From CAMAVH01 sp036500145 (GTDB lineage: Bacteria; Pseudomonadota; Alphaproteobacteria; SMXQ01), in NCBI GenBank assembly GCA_036500145.1, contig DASYCO010000008.1, forward strand, positions 1 through 53,301: a stretch of 53,301 nt of DNA, in the 5' to 3' direction. Within the stretch, counting starts at the first letter, position 1; each line of letters starts with the position of its first letter. Position numbers and translations under genes: made by a program. Below are positions 17,739 to 26,168 of this stretch, in pieces. Under the pieces are notes generated by a model that searched no databases, was not told the DNA's origin, and saw only the letters and a list, made by a program, of their open reading frames with translations.

Positions 17739-18944
17739 TCAACGGACCTGGGGCGGCGTCTTGTCGCGCGCCATGGCATCGCGCGCCATCGAGTCGCGCG
17801 GCAATGCCGCGATGGTGCGCGAGAGGATCTTGATCTCGCTGCGGATCTCCTCGACCGTCTGGCTGCGGCCCTGGCTCATCTCCTCCAGCATGCGCGCGAG
17901 GTAGACCTCGATGTTGCGGATGTGGCCGCGCGTGGCGTCGTCGAGCGCGCCTTCGCGGCGCTCGCCGCTGTCGGCGAGGCGGGCCAGCACCGGCTTCAGC
18001 TCCATCTGGCTCTCGGCGAGCTTGATCATCAGCGACTGCTCGGCGCGCATCTGGTCGGTCAGCGTCGACAGCTTCTCGTTGAGCTGCATGTTGGCGACGT
18101 TGGCCGCGGTGCGGCTTTCCTCGCCGCGCCCCATGATGCGCTGCAGTCCTTCGAGGCTTTCGGCGGTTTGCTCGAGCAGCGCCTGGACGTAGGCGGGCAC
18201 CGAGGCGTCGCCTTCGCCAACGGGGGAGTTGCCGCTGCTGATGCGCGTCTGCGCCGACAGCGTCTCTTCCAGCTCGTTGTAGAAGCGGTTCTGCGCCTGG
18301 CCGGCCTGCAGGTCGAGGAAGCCCAGCACCAGCGAGCCGGCGAGGCCGAACAGCGACGAGGAGAAGGCGGTGCCCATGCCCGACAGCGGCGCCGAAAGGC
18401 CGGCCTTCAGGTTGGCGAAGACGTCGGCGGCGTTGCCGCTGCCGACGTCGAGCGCCGCGATCACGTCGGCGATCGAGCCGATGGTCTTGATCAGGCCCCA
18501 GAAGGTGCCGAGCAGGCCGAGGAAGATCAGCACGGCGGTCATGTAGCGGGCGATCTCGCGCGATTCGTCGAGGCGCAGCGCGATGCCGTCGAGCAGCGAG
18601 CGCAGCGCCATCGGGCTCAGCGAGATGCGCGAGCGGCGCTCGGCCAGCAGGCTGGCGATGGGGGCGAGGCGGCGCGGCGCGGGCGGCAGGGGCCGCGTGT
18701 TGCTGGCGGGGGCGAGGCGGCGCTCCTTGCGCCAGGACTCGAGCCAGGCGGCTTCGCTCTTGAGCAGGATGACCTGGCGGAAGATAAGCACGATGCCGAG
18801 CGCGGCGACGCCGAGGATCAGGGTGTTGAGGTAGGGATTGTGCAGGAAGGCGGCGCGCAGCACGCCGGCCAGCGCGCCGCAGGCGGCGAGCACGAAGACC
18901 AGGAAGATCGCCATGCGCGTCAGGTAGTTCTGGGGCGATGACAT
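17739..18944 (-). CDS. MotA/TolQ/ExbB-like proton channel protein with long C-terminal coil
   Basis: The 401-residue protein has two N-terminal membrane helices (about 8-30 and 38-60), a cytoplasmic loop, and two more helices around 135-160 and 195-225. The third carries FLGLLGTFWGLI, the GLLGTxxG signature of MotA/TolQ/ExbB channels. The fourth segment reads APLSGMGTAFSSSLFGLAGS, the matching second motif. A ~170-residue predominantly helical cytoplasmic tail follows, unlike TolQ and longer than MotA. Its partner is the MotB/OmpA-like gene immediately downstream. A force-generating role is inferred from the fold; the partner bound by the long tail is unknown. Confidence 0.85.
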   Translation of the reverse strand: MSSPQNYLTRMAIFLVFVLAACGALAGVLRAAFLHNPYLNTLILGVAALGIVLIFRQVILLKSEAAWLESWRKERRLAPASNTRPLPPAPRRLAPIASLLAERRSRISLSPMALRSLLDGIALRLDESREIARYMTAVLIFLGLLGTFWGLIKTIGSIADVIAALDVGSGNAADVFANLKAGLSAPLSGMGTAFSSSLFGLAGSLVLGFLDLQAGQAQNRFYNELEETLSAQTRISSGNSPVGEGDASVPAYVQALLEQTAESLEGLQRIMGRGEESRTAANVANMQLNEKLSTLTDQMRAEQSLMIKLAESQMELKPVLARLADSGERREGALDDATRGHIRNIEVYLARMLEEMSQGRSQTVEEIRSEIKILSRTIAALPRDSMARDAMARDKTPPQVR

Positions 18945-19135
18945 GCACTCTCCTTCGCGGAACGCCCATTGGCTGGGCTCGGCCGCCTAGACCCGGACGA
19001 TGGGGAGAACCCGGACGGGACGTACCGGCGTTATGGCCGGCCGAATGTGCCGACGAAATATGTCATTTCTGTGCTGCCGCCCGCAGTGACGCGAGGGCAG
19101 GCGCGACGCGTGTCCGCGCGGCCAGCATCTGCGCG

Positions 19136-20389
19136 CTAGCGCGCGACCAGCACCAGATCGACGCGGTCGCCCGGACCGCCTTCGGCATTGTTGCCGAGCG
19201 CGCGGACGTCGATGCGGGTCGAGCCGATGCCCTGTTCGATCAGGTAGGCGCGCACGGCGAGCGCGCGCGACAGGGACGTGCGGCGCGCCTTGCTGGCGGC
19301 TTCGGCGCTGCCGCTCGCGTAGGCTTTCACCTGCACGCGCATGGCCGGGTTCTTCGTCATGGTGTCGACGACCTGCTTGAGGTCGTTCTTCGACGGTTCC
19401 GGCAGGGCGGCGTTCTCGCCGCTGAAGGCGATGCGCAGGGCCTGGCTCTCGCCGGCCGCCACAGGGGGCGGCGAGAGCGGGGCCGTCGGCACCGGGGCGA
19501 TGGCGGCGGTCTGCTGCGGCGGCGGAGCGCTGGGCGCCGGATTGGTGGCGGCAGGCGCCGGGCGCGGCGTCGCGCTGGCGGTCGCCGTCGGCTTCGCTTC
19601 AGGAGCCGGGGCACGCGCGGGCTTCGACGCGGCGGCCGGAGCGGGCTCCGGTTCGGGCATCGCGGCCGGCTCGTCGGGCGGAATGTCCATGCCCGGAGCA
19701 CGAATTTCGGGGCGGCTGGGGGCCGGGGCCGGCGTCGCGGCGGCCACGGGAGCGGGCGCCGGGGCGGCCATCGGGGCGGGCGCGGGAGCGGGGACAGGCG
19801 CCGGAGGCGTGACGCGGGTCGGCGGCGTCGCGGCGGCGACGGCAGCCGGCGCGGGCGTCGGAGCCGGCGTCGCCACGGGCGTGGCCGGAGCTGGCGCGGG
19901 CGTCGGGGCGGCGGCCACAACCGGAGCGGGTGCCGGCGCCGGAGTAGGAGCAGGCGCGGTGGAAGCCGGAGCGGGAGCCGGCGTGGGGGCCGGCGTGGGG
20001 GCCGGAGCCGTACGGACGGGCGCCGCGGTTGCGGTGCGGGTCGAGGGCGCGGCCGGGCGGACGACTGCGGCGGGCTTGTGCGCCGTGGCGGCGGCCTTCT
20101 TCGGCGCGGCGGCCTTGGCCTTGCCCGGCGGGCTCAGCCGGATGCGGCCACCGGGGCGGCTCGGCGTGCCGGCGGGCATCGCGGAGGAGCTGTCGAGCCC
20201 GTCCAGCGCGCCCATGTCGACCGAGACGCTGCCATGCTGGGCGGCGCTTCCGCCGATCACCAAGGTCTCGCCTTCGTAGTAGGACTGCGCGGCGAGCGGC
20301 GTCGCGGCCATGAGGAGGCCGGTCAAGCTGCCGAAGGCGCAAAGGGCGGTGAGCGGCGCGCGAAAGGCGCGAGGAGAGCGAGAAGCCAT
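19136..20389 (-). CDS. OmpA-domain secreted protein with long Pro/Ala-rich linker
   Basis: The 417-residue protein begins with a signal peptide (about 1-35, ending LAAQS), then a short folded stretch. Residues ~95-320 are extreme low complexity, mostly Ala-Pro with Thr and Val (PAPTPAP repeats), which would span the periplasm as an extended rod. The last ~100 residues form an OmpA C-terminal-like domain. The Arg of the peptidoglycan site is kept (SLSRALAVR), but the Asp of the usual GHTD is replaced (AYASGS), so murein binding is uncertain. It is upstream of the MotA/MotB-like pair on the same strand, with a 191-base gap, and may be a third component. Confidence 0.8.
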   Translation of the reverse strand: MASRSPRAFRAPLTALCAFGSLTGLLMAATPLAAQSYYEGETLVIGGSAAQHGSVSVDMGALDGLDSSSAMPAGTPSRPGGRIRLSPPGKAKAAAPKKAAATAHKPAAVVRPAAPSTRTATAAPVRTAPAPTPAPTPAPAPASTAPAPTPAPAPAPVVAAAPTPAPAPATPVATPAPTPAPAAVAAATPPTRVTPPAPVPAPAPAPMAAPAPAPVAAATPAPAPSRPEIRAPGMDIPPDEPAAMPEPEPAPAAASKPARAPAPEAKPTATASATPRPAPAATNPAPSAPPPQQTAAIAPVPTAPLSPPPVAAGESQALRIAFSGENAALPEPSKNDLKQVVDTMTKNPAMRVQVKAYASGSAEAASKARRTSLSRALAVRAYLIEQGIGSTRIDVRALGNNAEGGPGDRVDLVLVAR

Positions 20390-20525
20390 TGAGCGACGGT
20401 GCCCGACTGTGAAGCCATTGATTGGCCAGACAATAGCCTAGGCCCCTCATAGGCTACAACCGGCGTTTCGGCCGGGTTACCGACGGCAGCCGGGCGCGGG
20501 TGGCCGCTACCGGCCCCGATTGCCG

Positions 20526-21359
20526 CTATTTTCCGGCGGATTTGTCGGCTTCGCGGATGATGCGGGCGAATTCCGTGTGCAGATGGTCGTTGGCGACCAG
20601 AACCGTGCCCGTGTTCAGCATGTCGGTGCCGCCGTCGATGTCGCTGACGTAGCCGCCCGCTTCGCGGATCAGCAGCAGGCCGGCGGCGATGTCCCAGGCG
20701 TTGAGCTTGCGCTCCCAGTAGCCGTCGTAGCGGCCGGCGGCGACGTAGGCGAGGTCGAGCGCGGCCGAGCCCATGCGGTGCACGGACGACACCTTGGCCA
20801 TCATCGACGACAGCTCGGCCAGGAACAGCTTCGGATCGCTGCGGCCCTGCACCGGGATGCCGGTGGCGAAGACGCAGTCGGCGAGCTTGGTGCGGCCCGA
20901 CACGCGCAGGCGCTTGTCGTTGAGGAAGGCGCCCTGGCCCTTCTCGGCGAAGAACATCTCGTCGCGGATCGGCTCGTAGACCATGCCGGCGAGAATCTCG
21001 CGGCGCACGCCGGTCGGCGTCTTGCGGTACTTCTCGAGCGCGATCGAGATGCAGAAGTGCGGGATGCCGTGCAGGAAGTTGGTGGTGCCGTCGAGCGGGT
21101 CGATGACCCAGCGGTGCTCGCCGTCGTTGCCGATGATTTCGCCGCCCTCTTCGAGCAGGAAGCCGAAGCCGGGGCGCGCCTTCGACAGCTCGGCGCGCAG
21201 CGTGTTCTCCGTCTTCAGGTCGGCCTGCGACACGAAGTCGGCGGGGCCCTTCTGCGAAACCTGCAGCTGCTCGACTTCGCCGAAGTCGTGCAGAAGCCCG
21301 CGGGCCGCCTTGCGGGCGGCCTTTTCCATGACGTTGAAGAGAGGGGAGCGGACAACCAT
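20526..21359 (-). CDS. suhB: Inositol monophosphatase family protein (SuhB-like)
   Basis: This Mg2+-dependent phosphatase of the IMPase/FBPase superfamily has 277 residues. The metal-binding motifs are present: FLLEEGG at about 67-73, WVIDPLDGTTNFLHG at about 83-97 and WDIAAGLLLIREAGG near 220. In vivo substrates could be inositol phosphate, a related sugar phosphate or, as for E. coli SuhB, a moonlighting role in transcription antitermination; sequence cannot decide. It lies after efp on the minus strand, but a terminator separates the two, so independent expression is likely. Length is normal. Confidence 0.92.
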   Translation of the reverse strand: MVVRSPLFNVMEKAARKAARGLLHDFGEVEQLQVSQKGPADFVSQADLKTENTLRAELSKARPGFGFLLEEGGEIIGNDGEHRWVIDPLDGTTNFLHGIPHFCISIALEKYRKTPTGVRREILAGMVYEPIRDEMFFAEKGQGAFLNDKRLRVSGRTKLADCVFATGIPVQGRSDPKLFLAELSSMMAKVSSVHRMGSAALDLAYVAAGRYDGYWERKLNAWDIAAGLLLIREAGGYVSDIDGGTDMLNTGTVLVANDHLHTEFARIIREADKSAGK

Positions 21360-21388
21360 GGCGGGACCTGAAAACGCTGAAGTGAAAT

Positions 21389-21423
21389 AAAAAACGGCGG
21401 CGCGAAGACTTCCCGCGCCGCCG
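21389..21423 (-). terminator. Rho-independent terminator of efp
   Basis: A perfect CGGCGGCGCG / CGCGCCGCCG stem (21395-21404 with 21414-21423) reads on the minus strand into TTTTTTATTT. It lies between the efp stop and the suhB-like start, uncoupling the two genes. Confidence 0.9.
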
Positions 21424-21442
21424 CTATCAGCAAGCGAACGCG

Positions 21443-22009
21443 TCAGTCCTTGGCGCGTTCCATGTAGGTGCCGTCGACGGTGTTGATGACGATGCGCGTG
21501 CCCGACGCCACGTGGGGCGGGACCATGACGCGCACGCCGTTCTCGAGCACGGCCGGCTTGTAGGACGACGACGCCGTCTGGCCCTTCACGACCGGATCGG
21601 CTTCGGTGATCATCATGGTCACGGTCTGCGGCAGGGTCGCCGACACCGGCGAGCCATCGATCATCTCGACCGTGACGGGCATGCCTTCCTGCAGGAACTG
21701 CGCGGGATCGCCGAGCACTTCGGCCGGCACCACGAGCTGCTCGTAGTTCTCGGTGTTCATGAAGGTGAGGTTCTCGCCGTCCTTGAACAGGAAAGTCGTC
21801 TCGACTTCGTCGACCTGGACCTTCTCGACCGTGTCGGCGGTGCGCCAGCGACCGTTCGACTTGGTGCCGGTGCGCACGTCGCGGATTTCGACCGTGATGA
21901 AGGCGCCGCCCTTGCCGGGCTGGACGATCTGGGTCTTGAGGACGGTCCAGAGGCGGCCGTCATGTTCAATGACGTTGCCGGGACGCATGAGGTTGGCGTT
22001 CATCTTCAT
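21443..22009 (-). CDS. efp: Translation elongation factor P
   Basis: EF-P rescues ribosomes stalled on polyproline. The 188-residue product has the three-domain family length. The tip loop reads VQPGKGGAF, with the lysine that EpmA modifies with beta-lysine. The C-terminal SYKPAVLENGVRVMVPPHV segment is typical. ATG 22009 gives the standard length; an alternative start lies two codons inside at 22003. Ribosome sites are weak for both. It follows epmB on the same strand with a 102-base gap, so maker and target are probably co-expressed. Polyproline proteins encoded in this window (TolA and the OmpA-like protein) are plausible clients. Confidence 0.97.
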   Translation of the reverse strand: MKMNANLMRPGNVIEHDGRLWTVLKTQIVQPGKGGAFITVEIRDVRTGTKSNGRWRTADTVEKVQVDEVETTFLFKDGENLTFMNTENYEQLVVPAEVLGDPAQFLQEGMPVTVEMIDGSPVSATLPQTVTMMITEADPVVKGQTASSSYKPAVLENGVRVMVPPHVASGTRIVINTVDGTYMERAKD

Positions 22010-22111
22010 GGCGAGAGGCCTGGAATTCCAAGGTTTTTTTGATAAGGGGGCAAAAGCGGTGGCGAACCTATCAGCTTGGCTCCGACCAAGCAAGGTTGCG
22101 GGCGAACGGCC

Positions 22112-23236
22112 TCAGCCGCCGCTTTCCCCGTCATTTTCGGGGCATTTCGGCGGATAGGCGTGCGCGCCGCCGTCCGGATCGGCCACCGTCCAGCTCCCGT
22201 CGGGGGCCTGGCGCAGGTAATCGGGGCCGATCGGCACCTTGCCATGGCCGCCAGGGATGTCGAGCACGTAGGTCGGCTGGCAGAGGCCGGAGACGCTGCC
22301 GCGCAAGCTGCGCAGGATCTCCTGGCCGCGTTCGATGGGCAGGCGGAAATGGCCAGTGCCGCGCGCCAGGTCCGGATGGTGCAGGTAGTAGGGCTTGATG
22401 CGCGCGGCGACGAGGGCGCGCATCAGCCGCTCCATCGTCGGCGCGTCGTCGTTGACGCCGGCCAGCAGCACCGACTGCGACAGCATGGGGATGCCGGCGT
22501 CGACCAGGCGCGCGCAGGCGGCCTTCACGTCGGCGTTCAGCTCGTCGGCGTGGTTGCAGTGGAGCACGACGTAGACGGCCTTGGGGCCTTTCAGCGCCGC
22601 GACCATCTCGGCGCCGACCTTGGCCGGATCGGCGACGGGCAGGCGCGTGTGGATGCGGATGACGCCGACATGCTCGATGGCCGCGAGCGCCGCGACGATC
22701 TCGCGCAGGCGGCGCGGCGACAGCAGCAGCGGATCGCCGCCCGACAGGATGACTTCCCAGATCTCGCCGTGGCCACGGATGTAGTCGAGCGCGGCCTCCA
22801 GCTCGGCGGCGTCGAGCGCGTCGCCGCCCGGGCCGACCTGCTCCCGCCGGAAGCAGAAGCGGCAATAGACGGCGCAGGCATGCAGCGGCTTGAGCAGCAC
22901 GCGGTCGCGGTAGCGATGCACGATGCCCTTCACGGGCTCGCCGTCGCTCTCGGGCCTATGGGCCTCGTCGCCGATCGGGTCGCCCAGCTCCTCGCGGGCG
23001 ATGACCAGCTCGTCCGCCGAGGGCACGAACTGGCGCACCAGCGGATCGTCGCTGCCGCGGCCCCGCAAGGCTTCCGCCAGGGCCGGCGTCACGGCGACGG
23101 CGTAGCGCCGCGCCACCTGGCGCGCGGCGGGCAGCTCGGCCTCGCCCAGCAGCCCGGCGTCGGCCAGCGCGTCGGCGTCGCGCAGCGTTTTCGCTGGCGT
23201 CGCGGCGGCGGGGCGGGAGGGGGAGGGATGGCTCAT
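22112..23236 (-). CDS. epmB: EF-P beta-lysylation protein EpmB (radical SAM lysine 2,3-aminomutase)
   Basis: EpmB converts (S)-alpha-lysine to (R)-beta-lysine with an iron-sulfur cluster, S-adenosylmethionine and PLP; EpmA then attaches it to EF-P. The 374-residue product has CAVYCRFCFRR at about 141-151, the CxxxCxxC cluster site, and the SGGDPLLL motif. A PLP-region segment follows near PYYLHHPDLARGTGHFR. The N-terminus is low complexity. It is adjacent to efp and divergent from epmA across 121 bases, so the full modification pathway is encoded in 3 kb. A general lysine 2,3-aminomutase is less likely given this context. Confidence 0.93.
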   Translation of the reverse strand: MSHPSPSRPAAATPAKTLRDADALADAGLLGEAELPAARQVARRYAVAVTPALAEALRGRGSDDPLVRQFVPSADELVIAREELGDPIGDEAHRPESDGEPVKGIVHRYRDRVLLKPLHACAVYCRFCFRREQVGPGGDALDAAELEAALDYIRGHGEIWEVILSGGDPLLLSPRRLREIVAALAAIEHVGVIRIHTRLPVADPAKVGAEMVAALKGPKAVYVVLHCNHADELNADVKAACARLVDAGIPMLSQSVLLAGVNDDAPTMERLMRALVAARIKPYYLHHPDLARGTGHFRLPIERGQEILRSLRGSVSGLCQPTYVLDIPGGHGKVPIGPDYLRQAPDGSWTVADPDGGAHAYPPKCPENDGESGG

Positions 23237-23358
23237 GGCGATCTCTAAAATGCCGGATGGTCCTGCCTGGAACGCAGGGCTTTACCGGGCGCGTCATTTC
23301 TCGGCATATGGGCAGTATGAATAGTCGAAAAACCCCCCGTTCGGCATAGGAAATCATC

Positions 23359-24429
23359 GTGTCATCCGCCCCCTGGTGGGACGCCGCCCGCTTCGCCGCC
23401 CGCAAGCCCCTCCTTGAGGCCCGCAGCGCCATGATGGGTGCCTTGCGCGGCTACTTCGCCGGCCAGGGCTTCGCCGAGGTCGAGACGCCGATCCTGCAGA
23501 TATCGCCCGGCCTGGAACCGCACCTGAAGGCGTTCGCCACGACGCTCAACGACCCCGCCGGGCAGCCGTCGCGGCCGCTGTACCTGCACACCTCGCCGGA
23601 ATTCGCGATGAAGAAGCTGCTGGCCGCCGGCCTGCCGCGCATCTTCCAGGTCGCGCACACCTTCCGCGACGGCGAGCGCGCCGACACGCACCATCCCGAA
23701 TTCGCGATGCTCGAATGGTACCGCACGGGCGAAGGGCTCGATGCGATCATCAACGACTGCGCCGCGCTGCTGCGCGCGACCTGGCTCGCCGTGCCGGAAG
23801 AGCTGCGCGGCGATCCCAAGAACGGGGGCGGGCTGCGCTGGAAGGGCCGCGCCTGCGACCCCATGCGCCGCCCCGAGGTGCTGAGCGTCGCCGACGCCTT
23901 CCGCCGCTACGCCTCGGGCATCGAGATTCTCACCACCGCGCCCGACCCGATGAAGCCGGACGCCGAGCGCCTGCGCCAGATGGCGATGCACGCCGGCATC
24001 AAGCTGCCCGAGAGCGGCGACTGGGAAGACCTGTTCTTCCACATCTTCCTGGAACATATCGAGCCGAAGCTGGGCATCGGCGCGCCGACGGCGCTGGTCG
24101 ACTATCCGCTGTCGATGGCGGCGCTGGCGAAGAAGTCGGCGCGCGACCCGCGCGTGGCGGACCGCGTCGAGCTCTACGTGGCGGGGCTGGAGCTGGCCAA
24201 CGGCTTCGCCGAGCTGACCGACGCCGCCGAGCAGCGCCGCCGCTTCGAGGCCGACATGGAGAAGAAGGAGCGGCTCTATGGCGAACGCTATCCGCTCGAC
24301 GAGGACTTCCTGGCGGCGCTCGCGCACATGCCGGAAGCCAGCGGCATCGCGCTCGGCTTCGACCGCCTCGTCATGCTGGCGACGGGCGCCGAAAAGATCG
24401 ACGACGTGATCTGGGCGCCGGTGGCGTAG
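23359..24429 (+). CDS. epmA: EF-P lysine ligase EpmA (PoxA/GenX)
   Basis: EpmA is a paralogue of the class II lysyl-tRNA synthetase catalytic core. It attaches beta-lysine to the EF-P tip lysine. The 356-residue protein lacks the tRNA anticodon-binding domain, as expected. It shows motif 1 (GFAEVETPILQ), motif 2 (FQVAHTFRDGERADTHHPEFAMLEWYR) and motif 3 (GIALGFDRLVML). Start is GTG 23359 with AGGAAA about 8 bases ahead. It is read divergently from epmB. Length (E. coli ~325) is slightly above normal because of an insert near residues 150-175 containing NGGGLRWKGR. Confidence 0.95.
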   Translation: MSSAPWWDAARFAARKPLLEARSAMMGALRGYFAGQGFAEVETPILQISPGLEPHLKAFATTLNDPAGQPSRPLYLHTSPEFAMKKLLAAGLPRIFQVAHTFRDGERADTHHPEFAMLEWYRTGEGLDAIINDCAALLRATWLAVPEELRGDPKNGGGLRWKGRACDPMRRPEVLSVADAFRRYASGIEILTTAPDPMKPDAERLRQMAMHAGIKLPESGDWEDLFFHIFLEHIEPKLGIGAPTALVDYPLSMAALAKKSARDPRVADRVELYVAGLELANGFAELTDAAEQRRRFEADMEKKERLYGERYPLDEDFLAALAHMPEASGIALGFDRLVMLATGAEKIDDVIWAPVA

Positions 24430-24444
24430 GGCCATACGGCAAAC

Positions 24445-24524
24445 CGTCATGCTCGGGCTTGACCCGAGCATCCATCTCTCGAGCGCTGGATGCATGGACC
24501 CTCGGATCAAGTCCGAGGGTGACG
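24445..24524. repeat. Palindromic mosaic intergenic repeat, copy B
   Basis: The element runs from CGTCATGCTCGGGCTTGACC through two arms that each fold (GCTCGGG/CCCGAGC and CCCTCGGA/TCCGAGGG) to GGGTGACG. The outer ends GTCATGC and TGACG, the CTTG/CAAG core of each arm and the GCATCCAT junction match copy A at 6363-6451. Like copy A it lies between convergent genes, epmA and thiE. Confidence 0.8.
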
Positions 24525-24544
24525 GTCTTTATTTGTTGCTGCGC

Positions 24545-25234
24545 CTATGCGAGCGCGGCCTTCGCTTCGGCGATCTTCGCGTTGAACAGCTTCACCGCGG
24601 CGGCGGGCCCGTCCGGGTGCTGCCAGACCGCCGAGAGCACGGCGAGGAAGTCGGCGCCGGCCTTCACCAGCGGCGCGCAGTTGTCCGGCGTGATGCCGCC
24701 GATGGCGACGCAGGGCAAGGTGAACACGCCCGACCACCATTCCAGGATGTCGAGCTCGGGCTTGCCCTTGGCGTCCTTGGTCGTCGTCGGGAAGAAGGCG
24801 CCGAAGGCGACGTAGTCGGCCCCGGCTTCGCCCGCTTCCATGGCGAGGTGGCGCGAGTCGTGGCAGGTGACGCCGACGATGGCGTCGGCGCCGACCGCGA
24901 GGCGCGCGTCTTCGTAGCTGCCGTCTTCCTGGCCGACATGCACGCCATCGCAGCCCATCTCGGCGGCGAGGTCGGGCCGGTCGTTGAGGATGAAGGCGAC
25001 GTCGCGCTCCTGGGCGACGGGGCGCAGCGCGTCGCAGGCGCGGCGGACCTCGTCGTCGGAGACGTCCTTCAGGCGCAGCTGCACGCAGGCGACGTCGCCG
25101 GCGTCGAGCGCCTGGGCGAGGTCGGCCGCGAAGGCCTGCGGGTCGAGCCGCTGCGGCGTGACCAGGTAGAGGCGGCAGCCCGCATCCTGCGGGGCGGCCG
25201 CCTTCCGGCCCGCCGCTTTCGCGGCTTTCGCCAC
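24545..25234 (-). CDS. thiE: Thiamine-phosphate synthase
   Basis: ThiE joins HMP-diphosphate and thiazole phosphate to form thiamine phosphate. The 229-residue TIM-barrel product has CVQLRLKD, FILNDRPDLA, DGVHVGQED, FPTTTKD and AIGGITPDN, which are the family's substrate and diphosphate motifs. A 15-residue Lys/Ala tail precedes the core. The start is GTG 25234; AAGGAG ahead of it lies inside the end of the fba gene, only 4 bases separating the two genes, so coupling to fba is likely. No TPP riboswitch is visible upstream. thiD is far away at 46.9 kb. Confidence 0.9.
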   Translation of the reverse strand: MAKAAKAAGRKAAAPQDAGCRLYLVTPQRLDPQAFAADLAQALDAGDVACVQLRLKDVSDDEVRRACDALRPVAQERDVAFILNDRPDLAAEMGCDGVHVGQEDGSYEDARLAVGADAIVGVTCHDSRHLAMEAGEAGADYVAFGAFFPTTTKDAKGKPELDILEWWSGVFTLPCVAIGGITPDNCAPLVKAGADFLAVLSAVWQHPDGPAAAVKLFNAKIAEAKAALA

Positions 25235-25238
25235 CGGC

Positions 25239-26168
25239 CTACTCCTTGGTCTTGTAGGTTTCGATGATCTTGTCGAGCAGGTCGAGCGCTTCCTCGCGCG
25301 GACGCTGGAAGCTGTTGCGGCCGATGATCGAGCCGTTGCCGCCGCCGTCGCGCACGCCGCGCACTTCGCTCAGCACGCCGTCGACGTCCTTCGCCTCGCC
25401 GCCGGAGAAGACGACGATGCGGCGGCCGTTGAAGCAGGACTGCACCACGTTCGCGATGCGCTCGGGCAGGGTGGCGATGGGAATCTTGCGGTCCTGGTAG
25501 ACCTTCTTGGCGGCGCCGAGCTCGAGGGCGGCGGTCGGCGGCTTCACCTTGATGATGTGGGCGCCGAGCAGGGCGGCCATGTGCGCGCCGTAGGCGATGA
25601 TGTCGATGGCGGTCTCGCCGTCCTTCGTCAGGTCGCCGCCGCGCGGGTAGGACCAGACGACCGTGGCGATGCCGACGGACTTGGCCTCTTCGATGGTCTC
25701 GCGGGCGAACTCGAACATGTCGTAGGCGTCGTCGGAGCCCGGATAGATCGTCAGGCCGACGGCCGAGCAGCCGAGGCGCAGGGCGTCGCCGACCGAGCCG
25801 GTGATGGCCTGGGTCGGGTTGTCCTTGGCGCGGGCCAGCGAATTGGCGCTGTTGATCTTCAGGATGGTCGGGATCGCGCCGGCGAAGGTGTCGGCGCCCG
25901 CCTCGATCATGCCGAGCGGGGCCGCGTAGGCGGACAGGCCGGCGTCGATGGCGAGCTGGTAGTGGTAGTGCGGATCGTAGCCCGCCGGGTTCGGCGCGAA
26001 GCTGCGCACGGGGCCATGCTCGAAGCCTTGGTCGACCGGGAGAATGACCAGCTTGCCGGTGCCGCCCAGCTTGCCGTTCATCAGGATGCGCGCGAGATTC
26101 GCCTTGGTGCCGGGATTGTCGCTCTCGTAGTTGGCGAGGATCTTCTTGACGCGCTGGGTCAGCTTCAT
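25239..26168 (-). CDS. Class I fructose-bisphosphate aldolase, DhnA type
   Basis: This Schiff-base aldolase cleaves fructose 1,6-bisphosphate or runs the reverse reaction in gluconeogenesis. The 309-residue product resembles the archaeal-type/DhnA class I family rather than the zinc class II enzymes. It has PVDQGFEHGP at about 43-52, VWSYPRGG, the active-site lysine region HIIKVKPP, and IVVFSGGEAKD. ATG 26168 with AAGGAG ahead is the start; the in-frame extension to 26288 looks non-coding. It runs directly into thiE. With pfkA in the same window it covers two consecutive glycolytic steps, though they are not in one operon. Confidence 0.92.
   Translation of the reverse strand: MKLTQRVKKILANYESDNPGTKANLARILMNGKLGGTGKLVILPVDQGFEHGPVRSFAPNPAGYDPHYHYQLAIDAGLSAYAAPLGMIEAGADTFAGAIPTILKINSANSLARAKDNPTQAITGSVGDALRLGCSAVGLTIYPGSDDAYDMFEFARETIEEAKSVGIATVVWSYPRGGDLTKDGETAIDIIAYGAHMAALLGAHIIKVKPPTAALELGAAKKVYQDRKIPIATLPERIANVVQSCFNGRRIVVFSGGEAKDVDGVLSEVRGVRDGGGNGSIIGRNSFQRPREEALDLLDKIIETYKTKE

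Noticed and set aside
16553..18944. MotA/MotB-like pair as a Zorya-type phage defence system
   Set aside because: The ZorC/ZorD or ZorE partners are absent, the surroundings are housekeeping genes, and the channel protein lacks the very long ZorA tail.
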